A stretch of 64,000 nt of DNA, from assembly GCF_029016285.1 (NCBI RefSeq), contig NZ_CP091975.1, positions 3,710,984-3,774,983 of the forward strand, read 5' to 3'. Made by a program: the position numbers and the translations under genes. Below the pieces are notes generated by a model that did not search any database, had not been told where the DNA came from, and saw only the letters and a list, made by a program, of their open reading frames with translations. The DNA comes from Vibrio sp. DW001 (GTDB taxonomy: Bacteria > Pseudomonadota > Gammaproteobacteria > Enterobacterales > Vibrionaceae). How positions within the stretch are numbered: the stretch's first letter is position 1; each line of letters begins with the position of its first letter. Shown in pieces: positions 32,865-43,012 of this stretch.

Positions 32865-33881
32865 ATGACTATCGATTCTAACAATACAGACATTTCAAAA
32901 GACACTGCATTCAATTTTGATGCTCTTACACCAGACTTCATGTGGTACGCAATAGAAAGCATTGGAATAAGAGCTGAATCAGGTTTGCTTGCACTAAATA
33001 GTTATGAAAACCGTGTATATCAATTCGTGGATGAAGAAAAACAGCGTTACGTGGTTAAGTTTTATCGCCCACAAAGATGGACGACAGAGCAGATCCAAGA
33101 AGAACACGACTTTACGTTAGAACTACTTGAACAGGAACTCCCTGTCGCGCCTCCTTGCATTATTAATGGACGCACGCTTCATGAATACAAAGGTTATCAT
33201 TTCACCTTATTTGTCAGTGTAGGAGGACGACAGTTTGAAGTTGATAATGCGAATCACCTTGAATGGGTTGGTCGCTTTATGGGTAGGATTCACAATATCG
33301 GTAAAAAACAAACTTTTATTCATAGACCAAGTCTCGGCTTAGATGAATACCTTTACCAACCCCGTAAGCTTTTACAGCAATCTACTTTTATACCGCCTCA
33401 TTTAGAAAATAGTTTCTTTAGCGACCTCGATTTATTAATCGCGCGTATTGAAGACAATTGGAATGACGATTTCACCTCAATTCGCTTACATGGCGACTGC
33501 CATCCTGGTAATATTTTATGGCGGGATGGACCAATGTTTGTCGATTTAGACGATGCTCGCAATGGTCCTGCAGTACAAGACTTATGGATGCTTCTAAACG
33601 GCGATAGACATGACCGACTTGCTCAATTAGATATATTACTTGAAGGCTATGAGGAATTTTGCGATTTTAATCCGTCAGAGCTGAAACTTATTGAACCATT
33701 ACGTGGATTGCGAATGGTACACTATATGGCTTGGCTCGCAAAAAGGTGGCAAGATCCAGCATTTCCACTCGCTTTTCCTTGGTTTGGCGACCCAAAATAT
33801 TGGGAAAACCAAGTGCTTGGATTTAAAGAACAGATATCGGTTCTACAAGAACCCCCACTTTCACTAATGCCTCAATGGTAA
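32865..33881 (+). CDS. srkA: Stress response kinase A (SrkA/RdoA)
   Basis: This 338-residue Ser/Thr kinase has the aminoglycoside phosphotransferase fold. The catalytic loop is [13 protein letters not shown] (about residues 206-218) and the Mg-binding loop is [11 protein letters not shown] (about 225-235). N-terminal [10 protein letters not shown] and RYVVKFYRP match SrkA, K66 or so being the ATP lysine. It is a few bases longer at the N-terminus than in E. coli. dsbA follows 43 bases later, as in E. coli, and the pair is linked to Cpx envelope stress. Confidence 0.94.
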   Translation: MTIDSNNTDISKDTAFNFDALTPDFMWYAIESIGIRAESGLLALNSYENRVYQFVDEEKQRYVVKFYRPQRWTTEQIQEEHDFTLELLEQELPVAPPCIINGRTLHEYKGYHFTLFVSVGGRQFEVDNANHLEWVGRFMGRIHNIGKKQTFIHRPSLGLDEYLYQPRKLLQQSTFIPPHLENSFFSDLDLLIARIEDNWNDDFTSIRLHGDCHPGNILWRDGPMFVDLDDARNGPAVQDLWMLLNGDRHDRLAQLDILLEGYEEFCDFNPSELKLIEPLRGLRMVHYMAWLAKRWQDPAFPLAFPWFGDPKYWENQVLGFKEQISVLQEPPLSLMPQW

Positions 33882-33924
33882 TATAAAAATTAAAAAAATA
33901 ACGACAGATGGAGTCAAAGTTCAA

Positions 33925-34524
33925 ATGAAAAAATTATTTATGTTACTCGCTACCCTGATATTAAGCACATCAATACAAGCCGCTCAGTTTAATGAAGGAA
34001 CGCACTATGAAGTATTAGACTTGGAAAAGACTTCTACTCCAACAGTCACCGAGTACTTCTCTTTCTTTTGTGGGCACTGTAATAATTTTGAACCCGTAAT
34101 TCAGCAGCTTAAAACAAAATTACCCAAGAACGCCAAATTTCAAAAAGTACATGTTTCCTTTATGGGTGGCAACATGGGCGTTCCAATGGCTAAGGCTTAT
34201 GCAAGCATGATCGTATTAAAAGTTGAAGATAAAATGGTTCCTTACATGTTCAACCAAATACACAAACTTCGAACTCCACCCAAGACAGAAAAAGAAATAC
34301 GCCAAATGTTTATCGACAATGGTGTAGACGCAAAGAAATTTGATTCTGCATACAAGGGATTTGCCATTGATTCTATGCAGAAACGTTTTGATAAACAATT
34401 TAAAGCCGTTAAGTTAAGCGGAGTTCCAGGGGTTGTTGTCAACAATCGTTATATTGTTAAAACAGATGGGATTAAAAACTACGACGAGTATTTTGACTTA
34501 GTTAATTATCTACTTGCGCTATAG
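33925..34524 (+). CDS. dsbA: Periplasmic thiol:disulfide oxidoreductase DsbA (TcpG-like) with CGHC active site
   Basis: This 199-residue protein has a signal peptide (about residues 1-19, IQAA/QF) and a thioredoxin fold with helical insert. Downstream regions such as [21 protein letters not shown] and FDLVNYLL match Vibrio TcpG closely, and the cis-proline loop is SGVPGVV. The active site reads [11 protein letters not shown], so the dipeptide between the cysteines is Gly-His instead of the usual Pro-His of DsbA. It oxidises periplasmic proteins. A hairpin follows the gene. Confidence 0.95.
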   Translation: MKKLFMLLATLILSTSIQAAQFNEGTHYEVLDLEKTSTPTVTEYFSFFCGHCNNFEPVIQQLKTKLPKNAKFQKVHVSFMGGNMGVPMAKAYASMIVLKVEDKMVPYMFNQIHKLRTPPKTEKEIRQMFIDNGVDAKKFDSAYKGFAIDSMQKRFDKQFKAVKLSGVPGVVVNNRYIVKTDGIKNYDEYFDLVNYLLAL

Positions 34525-34536
34525 GCGTCAAATTAG

Positions 34537-34560
34537 AAACGGAGCTTAAATGCTCCGTTT
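34537..34560. terminator. Hairpin between dsbA and comM
   Basis: AAACGGAGC/GCTCCGTTT forms a 9-bp stem with loop TTAAAT. It lies between convergent dsbA and comM; the T run is only three bases. Confidence 0.65.
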
Positions 34561-34602
34561 ACAACCCATATTCGTAAACGTGATGGCCATTCTGGCCATA
34601 TC

Positions 34603-36126
34603 CTAGATCACCTGAGCGTTTAATAATTTCAATAACCTATCCATAGAACGGTACCCCAGCGCTTCAGCTAAGTGTGCTCGACTAATTAGTTCATTCGACT
34701 CCAAATCAGCGATAGTACGAGCAACCTTTATTATTCGATGATATGCACGTATTGATAACCCTAACCTATGTAGCGCATCTTCTAAAAACTCGGCGTCTTG
34801 TTTGTCCAAAATACAAAATTTCTCTATTTCTCTACTTGTTAGAAGTGCATTTATTTTTCCTGATCTTCTTAACATATACGCTCGGGCTTCTTCTACCCTA
34901 CCCTTTATAACATGGGTAGTTTCTCCTCTATCTCCACCTTCCGCTAGCATTCCTTTCGGCAATAAAGGGATCTCTAATGACATATCAAACCTATCCAATA
35001 GAGGCCCCGACAGCCGACTCAGATAACGAAGTACTACCTGAGGGTTTATCCGAGCCTTATCGCCATCATAATAACCTGTGGGACTTGGATTCAGTGCTCC
35101 AACGAGCTGGAATCGAGCTGGAAAACGGGTCTTTCCCGCCGCTCTAGAGATAACAATCTCTCCAGACTCTAGTGGCTCTCTCATTGAGTCCAACACCTTT
35201 CTTTCAAATTCAGGCATTTCGTCAAGGAACAACAATCCATTATGTGCCAAGGAAATCTCACCTGGACGAGGAATCGAACCACCACCAACTAAGGCCGCCA
35301 TAGAAGATGAATGATGAGGAGACCGAAAAGGTCTTTTCTTCCAATTAAACTTATTTATGTCTTGCTCCGTTAAAGAAGCCACAGAGGCCGTTTCGAGCGC
35401 TTCGTCATCACTCATTTCAGGCAGTAAGTCACAAAGTCGAGAGGCTAGCATGGTTTTTCCTGTGCCTGGCGGACCGAGAAAAAGAAGATTATGTCCACCT
35501 GCCGCAGCTATCTCCAATGCTCTCTTTCCCTGTTGCTGACCAATGACATCTTGTAAATCTCGGCTGTGCACCCACTTATCTTCGGACCTTTCTACCTGAA
35601 ATAAAGACAAGTTATCTTGCCCGCATAACGCCGAACACACCTCCAACAAACTTGCAGCGGATTTATGCCTCTCTTTGCCAACCAATGCCGCTTGATCTCC
35701 ATTTTCTTCAGGTACAACTAAGCATCGTTGAATTTTATTGGCCGCCAACGCTGCAGGCAATACACCTTTGACCGGGCGTAACGCCCCAGAAAGCGCTAAC
35801 TCACCAACAAACTCATATTCGCTAAGTTTATCAACGGCTATCTGTTCAGCCGCCGCGAGGATCCCTAGCGCGATAGGTAAATCAAATCGTCCCCCCTCTT
35901 TAGGTAAATCAGCAGGAGCAAGGTTTACTGTGATCTTTTTGCTCGGGTACTCAAAATTTGAGTTAATTATCGCGCTTCTAACTCGATCCCTAGACTCTTT
36001 TACGGTGGTTTCAGGCAAGCCAACAAGTGTAAAACCTGGCATACCATTGCTTATATGCACCTCAACAGTGACAGGAGGAGCGTCTACCCCAACACTTGCT
36101 CGGCTGTGAATGACCGCCAATACCAT
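34603..36126 (-). CDS. comM: ComM/YifB family AAA+ ATPase (Mg-chelatase-like helicase)
   Basis: This 507-residue protein has an N-terminal Lon-protease-like ChlI domain (about 1-170). An AAA+ core follows, with Walker A GPPGTGKTML (about 218-227) and the Walker B region LLFLDEMPEF, and then a C-terminal ChlI domain. In Vibrio ComM is the hexameric branch-migration helicase for integrating transformed DNA. It is divergent from the ilv operon and pairs functionally with dprA in this window. Confidence 0.94.
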   Translation of the reverse strand: MVLAVIHSRASVGVDAPPVTVEVHISNGMPGFTLVGLPETTVKESRDRVRSAIINSNFEYPSKKITVNLAPADLPKEGGRFDLPIALGILAAAEQIAVDKLSEYEFVGELALSGALRPVKGVLPAALAANKIQRCLVVPEENGDQAALVGKERHKSAASLLEVCSALCGQDNLSLFQVERSEDKWVHSRDLQDVIGQQQGKRALEIAAAGGHNLLFLGPPGTGKTMLASRLCDLLPEMSDDEALETASVASLTEQDINKFNWKKRPFRSPHHSSSMAALVGGGSIPRPGEISLAHNGLLFLDEMPEFERKVLDSMREPLESGEIVISRAAGKTRFPARFQLVGALNPSPTGYYDGDKARINPQVVLRYLSRLSGPLLDRFDMSLEIPLLPKGMLAEGGDRGETTHVIKGRVEEARAYMLRRSGKINALLTSREIEKFCILDKQDAEFLEDALHRLGLSIRAYHRIIKVARTIADLESNELISRAHLAEALGYRSMDRLLKLLNAQVI

Positions 36127-36296
36127 ATCTATCCTTATAATTATTTAAAATCAAAAAATTACTTATAGTTCACACTATATAGCGTGCATTTAGGCTAAAT
36201 AAATATGGAAAAAGACTGAATTTTTCCTTGTCAGCTAACAACAAATTATGTTACCACTAGAGATGCAAACACATTCGCTAGAAAAATAGACAACAA

Positions 36297-36389
36297 ATGA
36301 AATTATCCGCTCACATAAATGTGCTCATTATCCTGATTATCGTGGTCATTATTGACACCGCGCGGGGGCGTATAAGCGGAACAAAATAA
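36297..36389 (+). CDS. ilvL: ilvGMEDA operon leader peptide IlvL
   Basis: A 30-codon frame starts MKLSAHINV and continues with LIILIIVVII, ten consecutive Ile, Leu and Val residues, before ending ARGRISGTK. The terminator begins 11 bases after its stop, and ilvG follows. Ribosome stalling at Ile/Leu/Val codons would prevent terminator formation, the classic ilv attenuation. The ribosome binding site is poor (GAAAAATAGACAA). Confidence 0.9.
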   Translation: MKLSAHINVLIILIIVVIIDTARGRISGTK

Positions 36390-36399
36390 CAAGAGTTAA

Positions 36400-36435
36400 A
36401 AAAAACCCCCGCACTGAAAAGTTCGGGGGTTTTTT
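36400..36435 (+). terminator. ilv operon attenuator terminator
   Basis: AAAAAACCCCCG at 36400-36411 pairs with CGGGGGTTTTTT at 36424-36435. A GCGCGGGGGCG segment inside the leader (36360-36370) can compete for the CCCCCG arm, giving an antiterminator. Confidence 0.9.
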
Positions 36436-36549
36436 ACTATTCAATACAACAAACTTTGGCTTACATTTAGCAAAACCGGAAGTATAGGAGCACTGTATGT
36501 GCACAATTAAATTAGCGTTGAGAGCAACGCAAACAAGCTGGAGGCATGA

Positions 36550-38196
36550 ATGAACGGATCCGACTTGGTAGTAGCGGCCCTTAAACAGCAAGGTATAACC
36601 ACAGTATTTGGATACCCAGGTGGCGCCATCATGCCAATTTATGATGCCCTTTATGATGGTGGCGTTGAGCATGTACTTTGCAGACATGAACAAGGTGCTG
36701 CAATGGCTGCCATTGGTATGGCACGAGCAACACAAGATGTTGCTGTCTGCCTAGCCACATCTGGCCCCGGAGCGACAAACCTCGTGACAGGTTTAGCTGA
36801 TGCACTTTTAGATTCTGTGCCACTCGTTGCCATTACTGGTCAGGTTGCTAGCCCACTCATTGGTACAGATGCATTCCAAGAAATAGACGTTATTGGTATA
36901 TCTTTAGCTTGTTCCAAACACAGTTACTTAGTTACCGACATCGATGACTTAGCGCCAACGTTGGCTGAAGCCTTTGAGGTAGCAAAGTCGGGTAGGCCTG
37001 GACCGGTTGTGGTCGATATTGCTAAAGATGTCCAGTTAGCTGAAGCTCCGACTCATCTTCTTCCATTTATCGAACCACCCGCAATTCCAGTGGCCGATCC
37101 CAAAGCGCTAGAAAAAGCGCAAAGCCTGCTTAATAAAGCGGATAAACCCGTTCTTTACATTGGTGGGGGCGTTCAAATAGCTAAAGCGACGGATACGGTG
37201 CGACAATTTCTTATTAACAATCCAATCCCGACAGTGAGTACTTTAAAAGGCTTGGGTAGCGTCGAGCGTCACGATCCTAATTACCTAGGAATGGTTGGAA
37301 TGCATGGAACGAAAGCCGCCAATCTAATCGTTCAAGAGTCCGATCTATTAATCGTGGTTGGTGCCCGTTTCGACGATAGAGTGACTGGCCGATTAGATTC
37401 GTTTGCCCCAGATGCGAGAGTCATTCATATCGATATTGATGCAGCAGAATTTAACAAGCTGCGCCGCTCAAATGCATCACTGCAAGGTGATATCAACGTT
37501 ATTCTTCCACAACTTGCGCTTGAACAAGATATATCTCCATGGCTTAAACAAACATCTAATTTAAGAAAAGAGTTCAAATGGCGCTATGACCATCCCGGAG
37601 AGCTTATCTATGCGCCTCTACTATTAAAGCAACTTTCAGACTCAATGCCTGACAGCTCTATAGTGTCTACCGATGTTGGCCAACATCAAATGTGGGCGGC
37701 GCAACATATGCAACCACGTAAACCAGAAAACTATATAACCTCTGCTGGTCTCGGCACTATGGGCTTTGGCCTTCCAGCTGCTATTGGAGCAAAGATTGCT
37801 CGACCTGACGATCAATCTATATTGATCACTGGTGATGGCTCTTTTATGATGAATATTCAAGAGCTAGGCACGATAAAAAGAAAGCAAGTAGCCGTCAAGA
37901 TGGTTCTACTTAACAACCATCGTTTAGGTATGGTTCGTCAATGGCAATCACTCTTTTTTGATGGTCGCCACAGTGAAACCATTCTAGATGATAACCCAGA
38001 TTTCCAAGCACTCGCAGCTGCATTTGGTATCCCAGGAAAAACCATTACAACGAAAGCAGAAGTAGAGCCGGCCCTAAAAGAAATGCTAGAAAGTGAGACC
38101 GCTTATCTACTTCATGTTCTTATCGATGAAGATGAAAACGTATGGCCACTTGTTCCACCGGGCGCGGCAAATCAAGATATGTTGGAGAATACCTAA
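36550..38196 (+). CDS. ilvG: Acetolactate synthase II large subunit
   Basis: This 548-residue ThDP- and FAD-dependent enzyme condenses pyruvate with pyruvate or 2-oxobutyrate. It has the N-terminal ThDP glutamate region [11 protein letters not shown], the FAD-domain [12 protein letters not shown], and the ThDP motif [14 protein letters not shown] (about residues 428-441). It is full length, unlike the frameshifted ilvG of E. coli K-12. GGAGG precedes the start. Its stop overlaps the ilvM start (TAATG). Confidence 0.97.
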   Translation: MNGSDLVVAALKQQGITTVFGYPGGAIMPIYDALYDGGVEHVLCRHEQGAAMAAIGMARATQDVAVCLATSGPGATNLVTGLADALLDSVPLVAITGQVASPLIGTDAFQEIDVIGISLACSKHSYLVTDIDDLAPTLAEAFEVAKSGRPGPVVVDIAKDVQLAEAPTHLLPFIEPPAIPVADPKALEKAQSLLNKADKPVLYIGGGVQIAKATDTVRQFLINNPIPTVSTLKGLGSVERHDPNYLGMVGMHGTKAANLIVQESDLLIVVGARFDDRVTGRLDSFAPDARVIHIDIDAAEFNKLRRSNASLQGDINVILPQLALEQDISPWLKQTSNLRKEFKWRYDHPGELIYAPLLLKQLSDSMPDSSIVSTDVGQHQMWAAQHMQPRKPENYITSAGLGTMGFGLPAAIGAKIARPDDQSILITGDGSFMMNIQELGTIKRKQVAVKMVLLNNHRLGMVRQWQSLFFDGRHSETILDDNPDFQALAAAFGIPGKTITTKAEVEPALKEMLESETAYLLHVLIDEDENVWPLVPPGAANQDMLENT

Positions 38197-38465
38197 TGGA
38201 CAGATACCTATTAAAAATAGAAGCCAACGATAAACCTGTTTTGGTTGAACGCATACTTAGAGTGGTAAGACACCGAGGTTTTACCATCAAGCAAATACTT
38301 GCGACACAAAATCATGAGAGTAAAGTTGCTCAAATAGAACTTGTCGTTGACAGTGACCGTCCTATTACGTTGATTACAAATCAAGTTGAAAAACTTTGGG
38401 ATGTCACTAACGTACATACCTCTAGACTGAAAAAAGACGAAATGCTCAGTGCTTATAAAATTTAA
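38196..38465 (+). CDS. ilvM: Acetolactate synthase II small regulatory subunit
   Basis: This 89-residue ACT-domain protein begins [14 protein letters not shown], with VLVERILRVVRHRGF forming the first ACT helix. The frame is open to 38142, but the ATG overlapping the ilvG stop gives the normal IlvM length. It activates IlvG. ilvE follows 14 bases later. Confidence 0.94.
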   Translation: MDRYLLKIEANDKPVLVERILRVVRHRGFTIKQILATQNHESKVAQIELVVDSDRPITLITNQVEKLWDVTNVHTSRLKKDEMLSAYKI

Positions 38466-38479
38466 GGAAGGATTTTAAG

Positions 38480-39433
38480 ATGGCAACAAACACTGCTGAT
38501 TATATTTGGTTTAATGGTGAAATGGTTCCTTGGGGCGAAGCTAAAGTCCATGTTCTTACGCATGCTATGCACTATGGCACCTCAGTATTTGAAGGTATTC
38601 GTTGTTATAACACGCCTGATGGACCGATTGTTTTTCGCCACAAAGAGCACATGCAGCGCCTAAAAGATTCTGCAAAAATCTACCGATTTCCTATTAAATA
38701 CTCTGTTGATGAGTTGATGGAAGCATGTCGCGTGACATTGAGAGACAACAAGCTAGACTCCGCTTACATTCGCCCGCTAGGTTTTATTGGCAACGTTGGT
38801 CTGGGTGTTTGTCCACCAACTGATACGGAAATGGACCTTATTATTGCCGCTTTCCCATGGGGTTCCTATTTAGGAGAAGAGGCATTGGCTAACGGTGTTG
38901 ACGCAATGATTTCTAGCTGGAATCGTGCTGCACCCAATACTATTCCAACGGCGGCTAAAGCAGGCGGTAACTACCTTTCTTCTTTACTTGTTGGAGGAGA
39001 AGCTCGCCGTCATGGTTATGCAGAAGGTATTGCCTTAAGTGTTGATGGATACCTTTCTGAAGGTGCAGGAGAAAACATCTTCATTATTAAAAATGGTGTT
39101 TTACATACGCCTCCAGCCACTAGCGCTATCCTGCCCGGAATTACTCGCGACTCGATCATGATTTTAGCTAAAGAACTTGGCTATGAAGTCAAAGAAGAAA
39201 ATATTGCTCGCGAAGCATTATACCTTGCAGACGAAATATTTATGACCGGTACCGCCGCTGAGATAGTACCAGTAAGAAGCGTTGACCAGATTACCGTCGG
39301 TGAAGGCAAACGCGGCCCTATTACAGAAAAAATTCAATCCACATTCTTTGGATTATTCAACGGTACAACAGAAGACAAATGGGGTTGGTTAGATTTTGTC
39401 TATCCCGAAAACTCTGTTAGTTCAGACAAGTAA
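38480..39433 (+). CDS. ilvE: Branched-chain amino-acid aminotransferase
   Basis: This 317-residue fold-type IV PLP enzyme performs the last step of Val, Leu and Ile synthesis. Seen are HYGTSVFEGIRCY (about residues 32-44), the PLP lysine in AAKAGGNYLSS (about 160), SEGAGENIFI and TGTAAEIVPV. It is about eight residues longer than E. coli IlvE at the C-terminus. Third structural gene of the operon. Confidence 0.97.
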   Translation: MATNTADYIWFNGEMVPWGEAKVHVLTHAMHYGTSVFEGIRCYNTPDGPIVFRHKEHMQRLKDSAKIYRFPIKYSVDELMEACRVTLRDNKLDSAYIRPLGFIGNVGLGVCPPTDTEMDLIIAAFPWGSYLGEEALANGVDAMISSWNRAAPNTIPTAAKAGGNYLSSLLVGGEARRHGYAEGIALSVDGYLSEGAGENIFIIKNGVLHTPPATSAILPGITRDSIMILAKELGYEVKEENIAREALYLADEIFMTGTAAEIVPVRSVDQITVGEGKRGPITEKIQSTFFGLFNGTTEDKWGWLDFVYPENSVSSDK

Positions 39434-39451
39434 AGAAGGAATTTAAGTAAA

Positions 39452-41302
39452 ATGTCTACTCCTAATAAATATCGCAGCGCCACGACGACACATGGACGCA
39501 ACATGGCTGGCGCTCGCGCTTTATGGCGTGCTACAGGCGTAAAAGAAGAAGATTTCGGTAAGCCAATTATCGCTGTCGTAAACTCATTCACACAGTTTGT
39601 ACCGGGTCATGTTCACTTAAAGGACATGGGGCAACTTGTCGCAAGAGAAATTGAATCGGCGGGTGGTATTGCAAAAGAATTCAATACCATTGCCGTTGAT
39701 GATGGTATTGCCATGGGTCACGGCGGAATGCTTTACTCTCTGCCTTCTCGCGAGCTTATTGCAGATTCTGTTGAATACATGGTAAATGCTCACTGTGCCG
39801 ATGCGATGGTTTGTATTTCTAACTGTGACAAAATTACTCCAGGGATGATGATGGCGGCATTACGCCTAAACATCCCTGTTATTTTTGTATCAGGCGGTCC
39901 AATGGAAGCGGGGAAAACCAAACTTTCTGATCAAATAATCAAACTCGATCTTGTTGATGCCATGATTCAAGGTGCGGATCCGTCCGTATCCGATGAACAA
40001 AGTGAGCAAATAGAGCGTAGTGCCTGCCCGACTTGTGGTTCATGCTCTGGTATGTTCACAGCAAATTCCATGAACTGTTTGACTGAAGCTCTTGGTTTGA
40101 GCCAACCAGGCAATGGCTCTTTACTCGCGACTCATGCTGATCGTAAAGAGTTATTCTTAAGCGCAGGACGCCGAGTAGTCGAGTTGACTAAGCGTTACTA
40201 TGAACAAGGTGACGACTCCGCTTTACCTCGTAATATCGCGTCCAAAGAAGCATTTGAAAATGCGATGGCGCTTGATATCGCGATGGGTGGTTCAACAAAC
40301 ACGGTTCTACACTTGATAGCCTCTGCGCAAGAAGGTGAAATAGCCTTTGATATGGATGACATTGATCGTATGTCACTTCGAGTTCCACATATTTGTAAGG
40401 TTGCACCTTCTACTCCAAAATATCATATGGAGGATGTGCACCGTGCAGGTGGTGTTATGGCCATACTTGGGGAGCTTGATCGTGCAGGGCTAATCAACAA
40501 TCAAACCAATACTGTTCTTGGCTTGACAATGAAAGAACAATTGGCGCAATACGACATCATGCAAACCGAATCAGAAGAGGTAAAAAAATTCTTCCGTGCA
40601 GGTCCAGCTGGTATTCGTACAACCGAGGCATTTTCACAAAATTGTCGTTGGGACACGCTAGATAACGACCGTGAAGACGGTTGTATCCGTACGAAAGAAA
40701 ACGCTTTTAGTCAAGAAGGTGGTTTGGCTGTACTTAGAGGTAATATCGCTATCGATGGCTGTATCGTCAAAACAGCTGGTGTCGATGAAGAAAATCATAA
40801 ATTCCAAGGTCCAGCGGTGGTATTTGAAAGCCAAGAAGATGCCGTAGAGGGCATCCTTGGTGGTAAAGTGAAAGCAGGCGATGTCGTTGTCATTCGTTAC
40901 GAAGGTCCTAAAGGTGGTCCGGGTATGCAAGAAATGCTTTATCCAACGACTTACCTCAAATCAATGGGCTTAGGCAAAGAGTGCGCCCTTCTAACTGATG
41001 GTCGCTTCTCTGGTGGTACATCTGGACTATCTATTGGTCATGCTTCTCCAGAAGCTGCTCAGGGCGGAATTATCGGTCTTGTGAATCAAGGTGATATCAT
41101 CACAATAGATATACCCGCTCGTTCGATCACCCTAGACGTCGCTAAAGATGAACTCGAAACTCGTAGAGCGGAGCAAGAAAAGTTAGGGTGGAAACCTGTA
41201 AACCGCCAACGTAAAGTTTCATTGGCACTTAAAGCCTATGCCATGCTAGCGACCAGTGCGGATAAAGGCGCTGTGCGTGATAAATCCATATTGGAAGGTT
41301 AA
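39452..41302 (+). CDS. ilvD: Dihydroxy-acid dehydratase
   Basis: This 616-residue Fe-S dehydratase converts 2,3-dihydroxy-3-methylbutanoate and its homologue to the 2-oxo acids. The cluster cysteines are in [13 protein letters not shown] (about residue 122) and [18 protein letters not shown] (about 192-209). The C-terminal [20 protein letters not shown] is intact. Length matches E. coli IlvD. Confidence 0.98.
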   Translation: MSTPNKYRSATTTHGRNMAGARALWRATGVKEEDFGKPIIAVVNSFTQFVPGHVHLKDMGQLVAREIESAGGIAKEFNTIAVDDGIAMGHGGMLYSLPSRELIADSVEYMVNAHCADAMVCISNCDKITPGMMMAALRLNIPVIFVSGGPMEAGKTKLSDQIIKLDLVDAMIQGADPSVSDEQSEQIERSACPTCGSCSGMFTANSMNCLTEALGLSQPGNGSLLATHADRKELFLSAGRRVVELTKRYYEQGDDSALPRNIASKEAFENAMALDIAMGGSTNTVLHLIASAQEGEIAFDMDDIDRMSLRVPHICKVAPSTPKYHMEDVHRAGGVMAILGELDRAGLINNQTNTVLGLTMKEQLAQYDIMQTESEEVKKFFRAGPAGIRTTEAFSQNCRWDTLDNDREDGCIRTKENAFSQEGGLAVLRGNIAIDGCIVKTAGVDEENHKFQGPAVVFESQEDAVEGILGGKVKAGDVVVIRYEGPKGGPGMQEMLYPTTYLKSMGLGKECALLTDGRFSGGTSGLSIGHASPEAAQGGIIGLVNQGDIITIDIPARSITLDVAKDELETRRAEQEKLGWKPVNRQRKVSLALKAYAMLATSADKGAVRDKSILEG

Positions 41303-41307
41303 TTTCA

Positions 41308-42852
41308 ATGGCAGAAAATCCGTTAGGGACACTGCCTAAGAGTGGCGCAGAATATCTGCGCCATATCCTTAGAGCCCCAGTTTATGACGTCGCAACCGTC
41401 ACTTTATTGCAAGACATGCCTAGAATTTCTGAGCGTATTGGAAACCAGGTGCAAATAAAGCGAGAAGATAGACAACCCGTACACTCGTTTAAATTACGCG
41501 GTGCCTACAATATGGTTTCAAGCCTATCCGACGCACAGAAACAAGCGGGTGTCATCGCGGCTTCAGCAGGTAACCACGCTCAAGGTATTGCACTCTCTGG
41601 CAAGAAATTAGACGTTAAAGCCATCATTGTAATGCCAATTACAACCCCAGATATCAAAGTTGAAGCGGTTAAAAGCTTTGGTGGTGAAGTCGTACTTCAT
41701 GGCAGTAATTTTGATGAGGCAAAAGCAGAAGCAGAAAGATTGGCAGAGCTTAATAACTATACTTTTGTTCCTCCTTTTGATCATCCGTTGGTGATTGCAG
41801 GCCAAGGAACCATCGGTATGGAAATGCTACAACAAAATGGCCATTTGGATTATATCTTTGTTCCTGTTGGTGGCGGCGGTCTCGCTGCCGGTGTCGCCGT
41901 ACTCGTTAAACAGTTAATGCCAGAAATTAAGGTTATTGCCGTTGAGCCAGAAGAGTCATCTTGCCTAAAAGCAGCATTAGATGCTGGTGAGCCTGTTGTT
42001 CTCGACCAAATAAATATGTTTGCCGATGGCGTTGCCGTTAAACGTATTGGTGATGAAACATTTCGACTCTGTAATAAGTATCTTGATGGCCATGTTGCAG
42101 TATCTAGCGATGAAATCTGTGCTGCTGTAAAAGATATCTTTGAAGATACTCGTGCGATTGCTGAACCTTCCGGTGCTCTTGCTTTAGCCGGATTGAAAAA
42201 ATTTGTCGAACAACAGGGCCTCAAAGATAAAAAACTGGCGACAGTCCTATCTGGAGCAAACACCAACTTTCACGGTTTACGCTATGTATCAGAAAGATGC
42301 GAGCTTGGCGAAAAACGTGAAGGTTTATTAGCCGTGACAATTCCTGAAGTACCTGGAGCATTCTTTAAGTTCTGTCAGATTATTGGTGGGAGAGCCGTCA
42401 CCGAGTTTAACTATCGGTACAACGATGCCAGTTTAGCCAATATATTCGTAGGTGTACGCTTGCAAAATGGTCAGGAAGAACTTGAGAGTATTGTTCATGA
42501 TCTAAAAGAAGGTGGGTATCCTGTTATCGACCTCTCTGATAACGAAATGGCGAAGCTACATATCCGATATATGATTGGTGGTAAACCCTCAAAGGCACTT
42601 ACAGAGAAATTGTTCAGCTTTGAGTTTCCTGAATACCCAGGCGCATTATTGAAGTTTTTGAGTACGCTTGGCACTCATTGGAATATCAGTATGTTCAACT
42701 ACCGAAATCAAGGTGCTGATTATGGTCGTGTGCTCTGCGGGTTCGAGCTAGAAGAATCAGACTTGCCACGTTTTGCAGCACATCTTCATGAACTGGATTA
42801 TCCCTACAAGGATGAATCGAATAACGTGGCGTATAAGTTCTTTTTATCTTAG
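41308..42852 (+). CDS. ilvA: Threonine ammonia-lyase, biosynthetic
   Basis: This 514-residue PLP enzyme deaminates threonine to 2-oxobutyrate, the entry to isoleucine. The PLP lysine is in VHSFKLRGAYN (about residue 60) and the phosphate loop is VGGGGLAAG (about 188-196). Two ACT-like regulatory domains (about 330-510) allow Ile inhibition and Val activation. It starts five bases after ilvD and ends the operon. Confidence 0.97.
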   Translation: MAENPLGTLPKSGAEYLRHILRAPVYDVATVTLLQDMPRISERIGNQVQIKREDRQPVHSFKLRGAYNMVSSLSDAQKQAGVIAASAGNHAQGIALSGKKLDVKAIIVMPITTPDIKVEAVKSFGGEVVLHGSNFDEAKAEAERLAELNNYTFVPPFDHPLVIAGQGTIGMEMLQQNGHLDYIFVPVGGGGLAAGVAVLVKQLMPEIKVIAVEPEESSCLKAALDAGEPVVLDQINMFADGVAVKRIGDETFRLCNKYLDGHVAVSSDEICAAVKDIFEDTRAIAEPSGALALAGLKKFVEQQGLKDKKLATVLSGANTNFHGLRYVSERCELGEKREGLLAVTIPEVPGAFFKFCQIIGGRAVTEFNYRYNDASLANIFVGVRLQNGQEELESIVHDLKEGGYPVIDLSDNEMAKLHIRYMIGGKPSKALTEKLFSFEFPEYPGALLKFLSTLGTHWNISMFNYRNQGADYGRVLCGFELEESDLPRFAAHLHELDYPYKDESNNVAYKFFLS

Positions 42853-42917
42853 TTAGTGAGTACTAAAAGAGAGGGTTTATTGTGAGAAGTATGCTAAATA
42901 CCTTTTTGTAAGCTCTA

Positions 42918-42939
42918 GTCGCAGCATCCGTGCTGCGAC
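42918..42939 (+). terminator. Terminator-like hairpin after ilvA
   Basis: A perfect 9-bp stem GTCGCAGCA/TGCTGCGAC with loop TCCG lies 66 bases after ilvA. The following CCTCTTT is a weak T run. Confidence 0.6.
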
Positions 42940-43012
42940 CCTCTTTAAATAGAGACATTTCCTATCATTATTCCATTAAGAAAATAGTCTAATTCTTTGT
43001 CACAGATATCTT

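Noticed and set aside
35738..36109. 123-codon frame antisense to comM
   Set aside because: Low-complexity Ser/Ala/Pro translation typical of an antisense shadow of a conserved gene.
36349..36735. 128-codon minus-strand frame over the ilv leader
   Set aside because: Overlaps the ilvL attenuator and the start of ilvG; composition is unlike a protein gene.
41850..42266. 138-codon frame antisense to ilvA
   Set aside because: Antisense shadow; the sense strand encodes intact IlvA.
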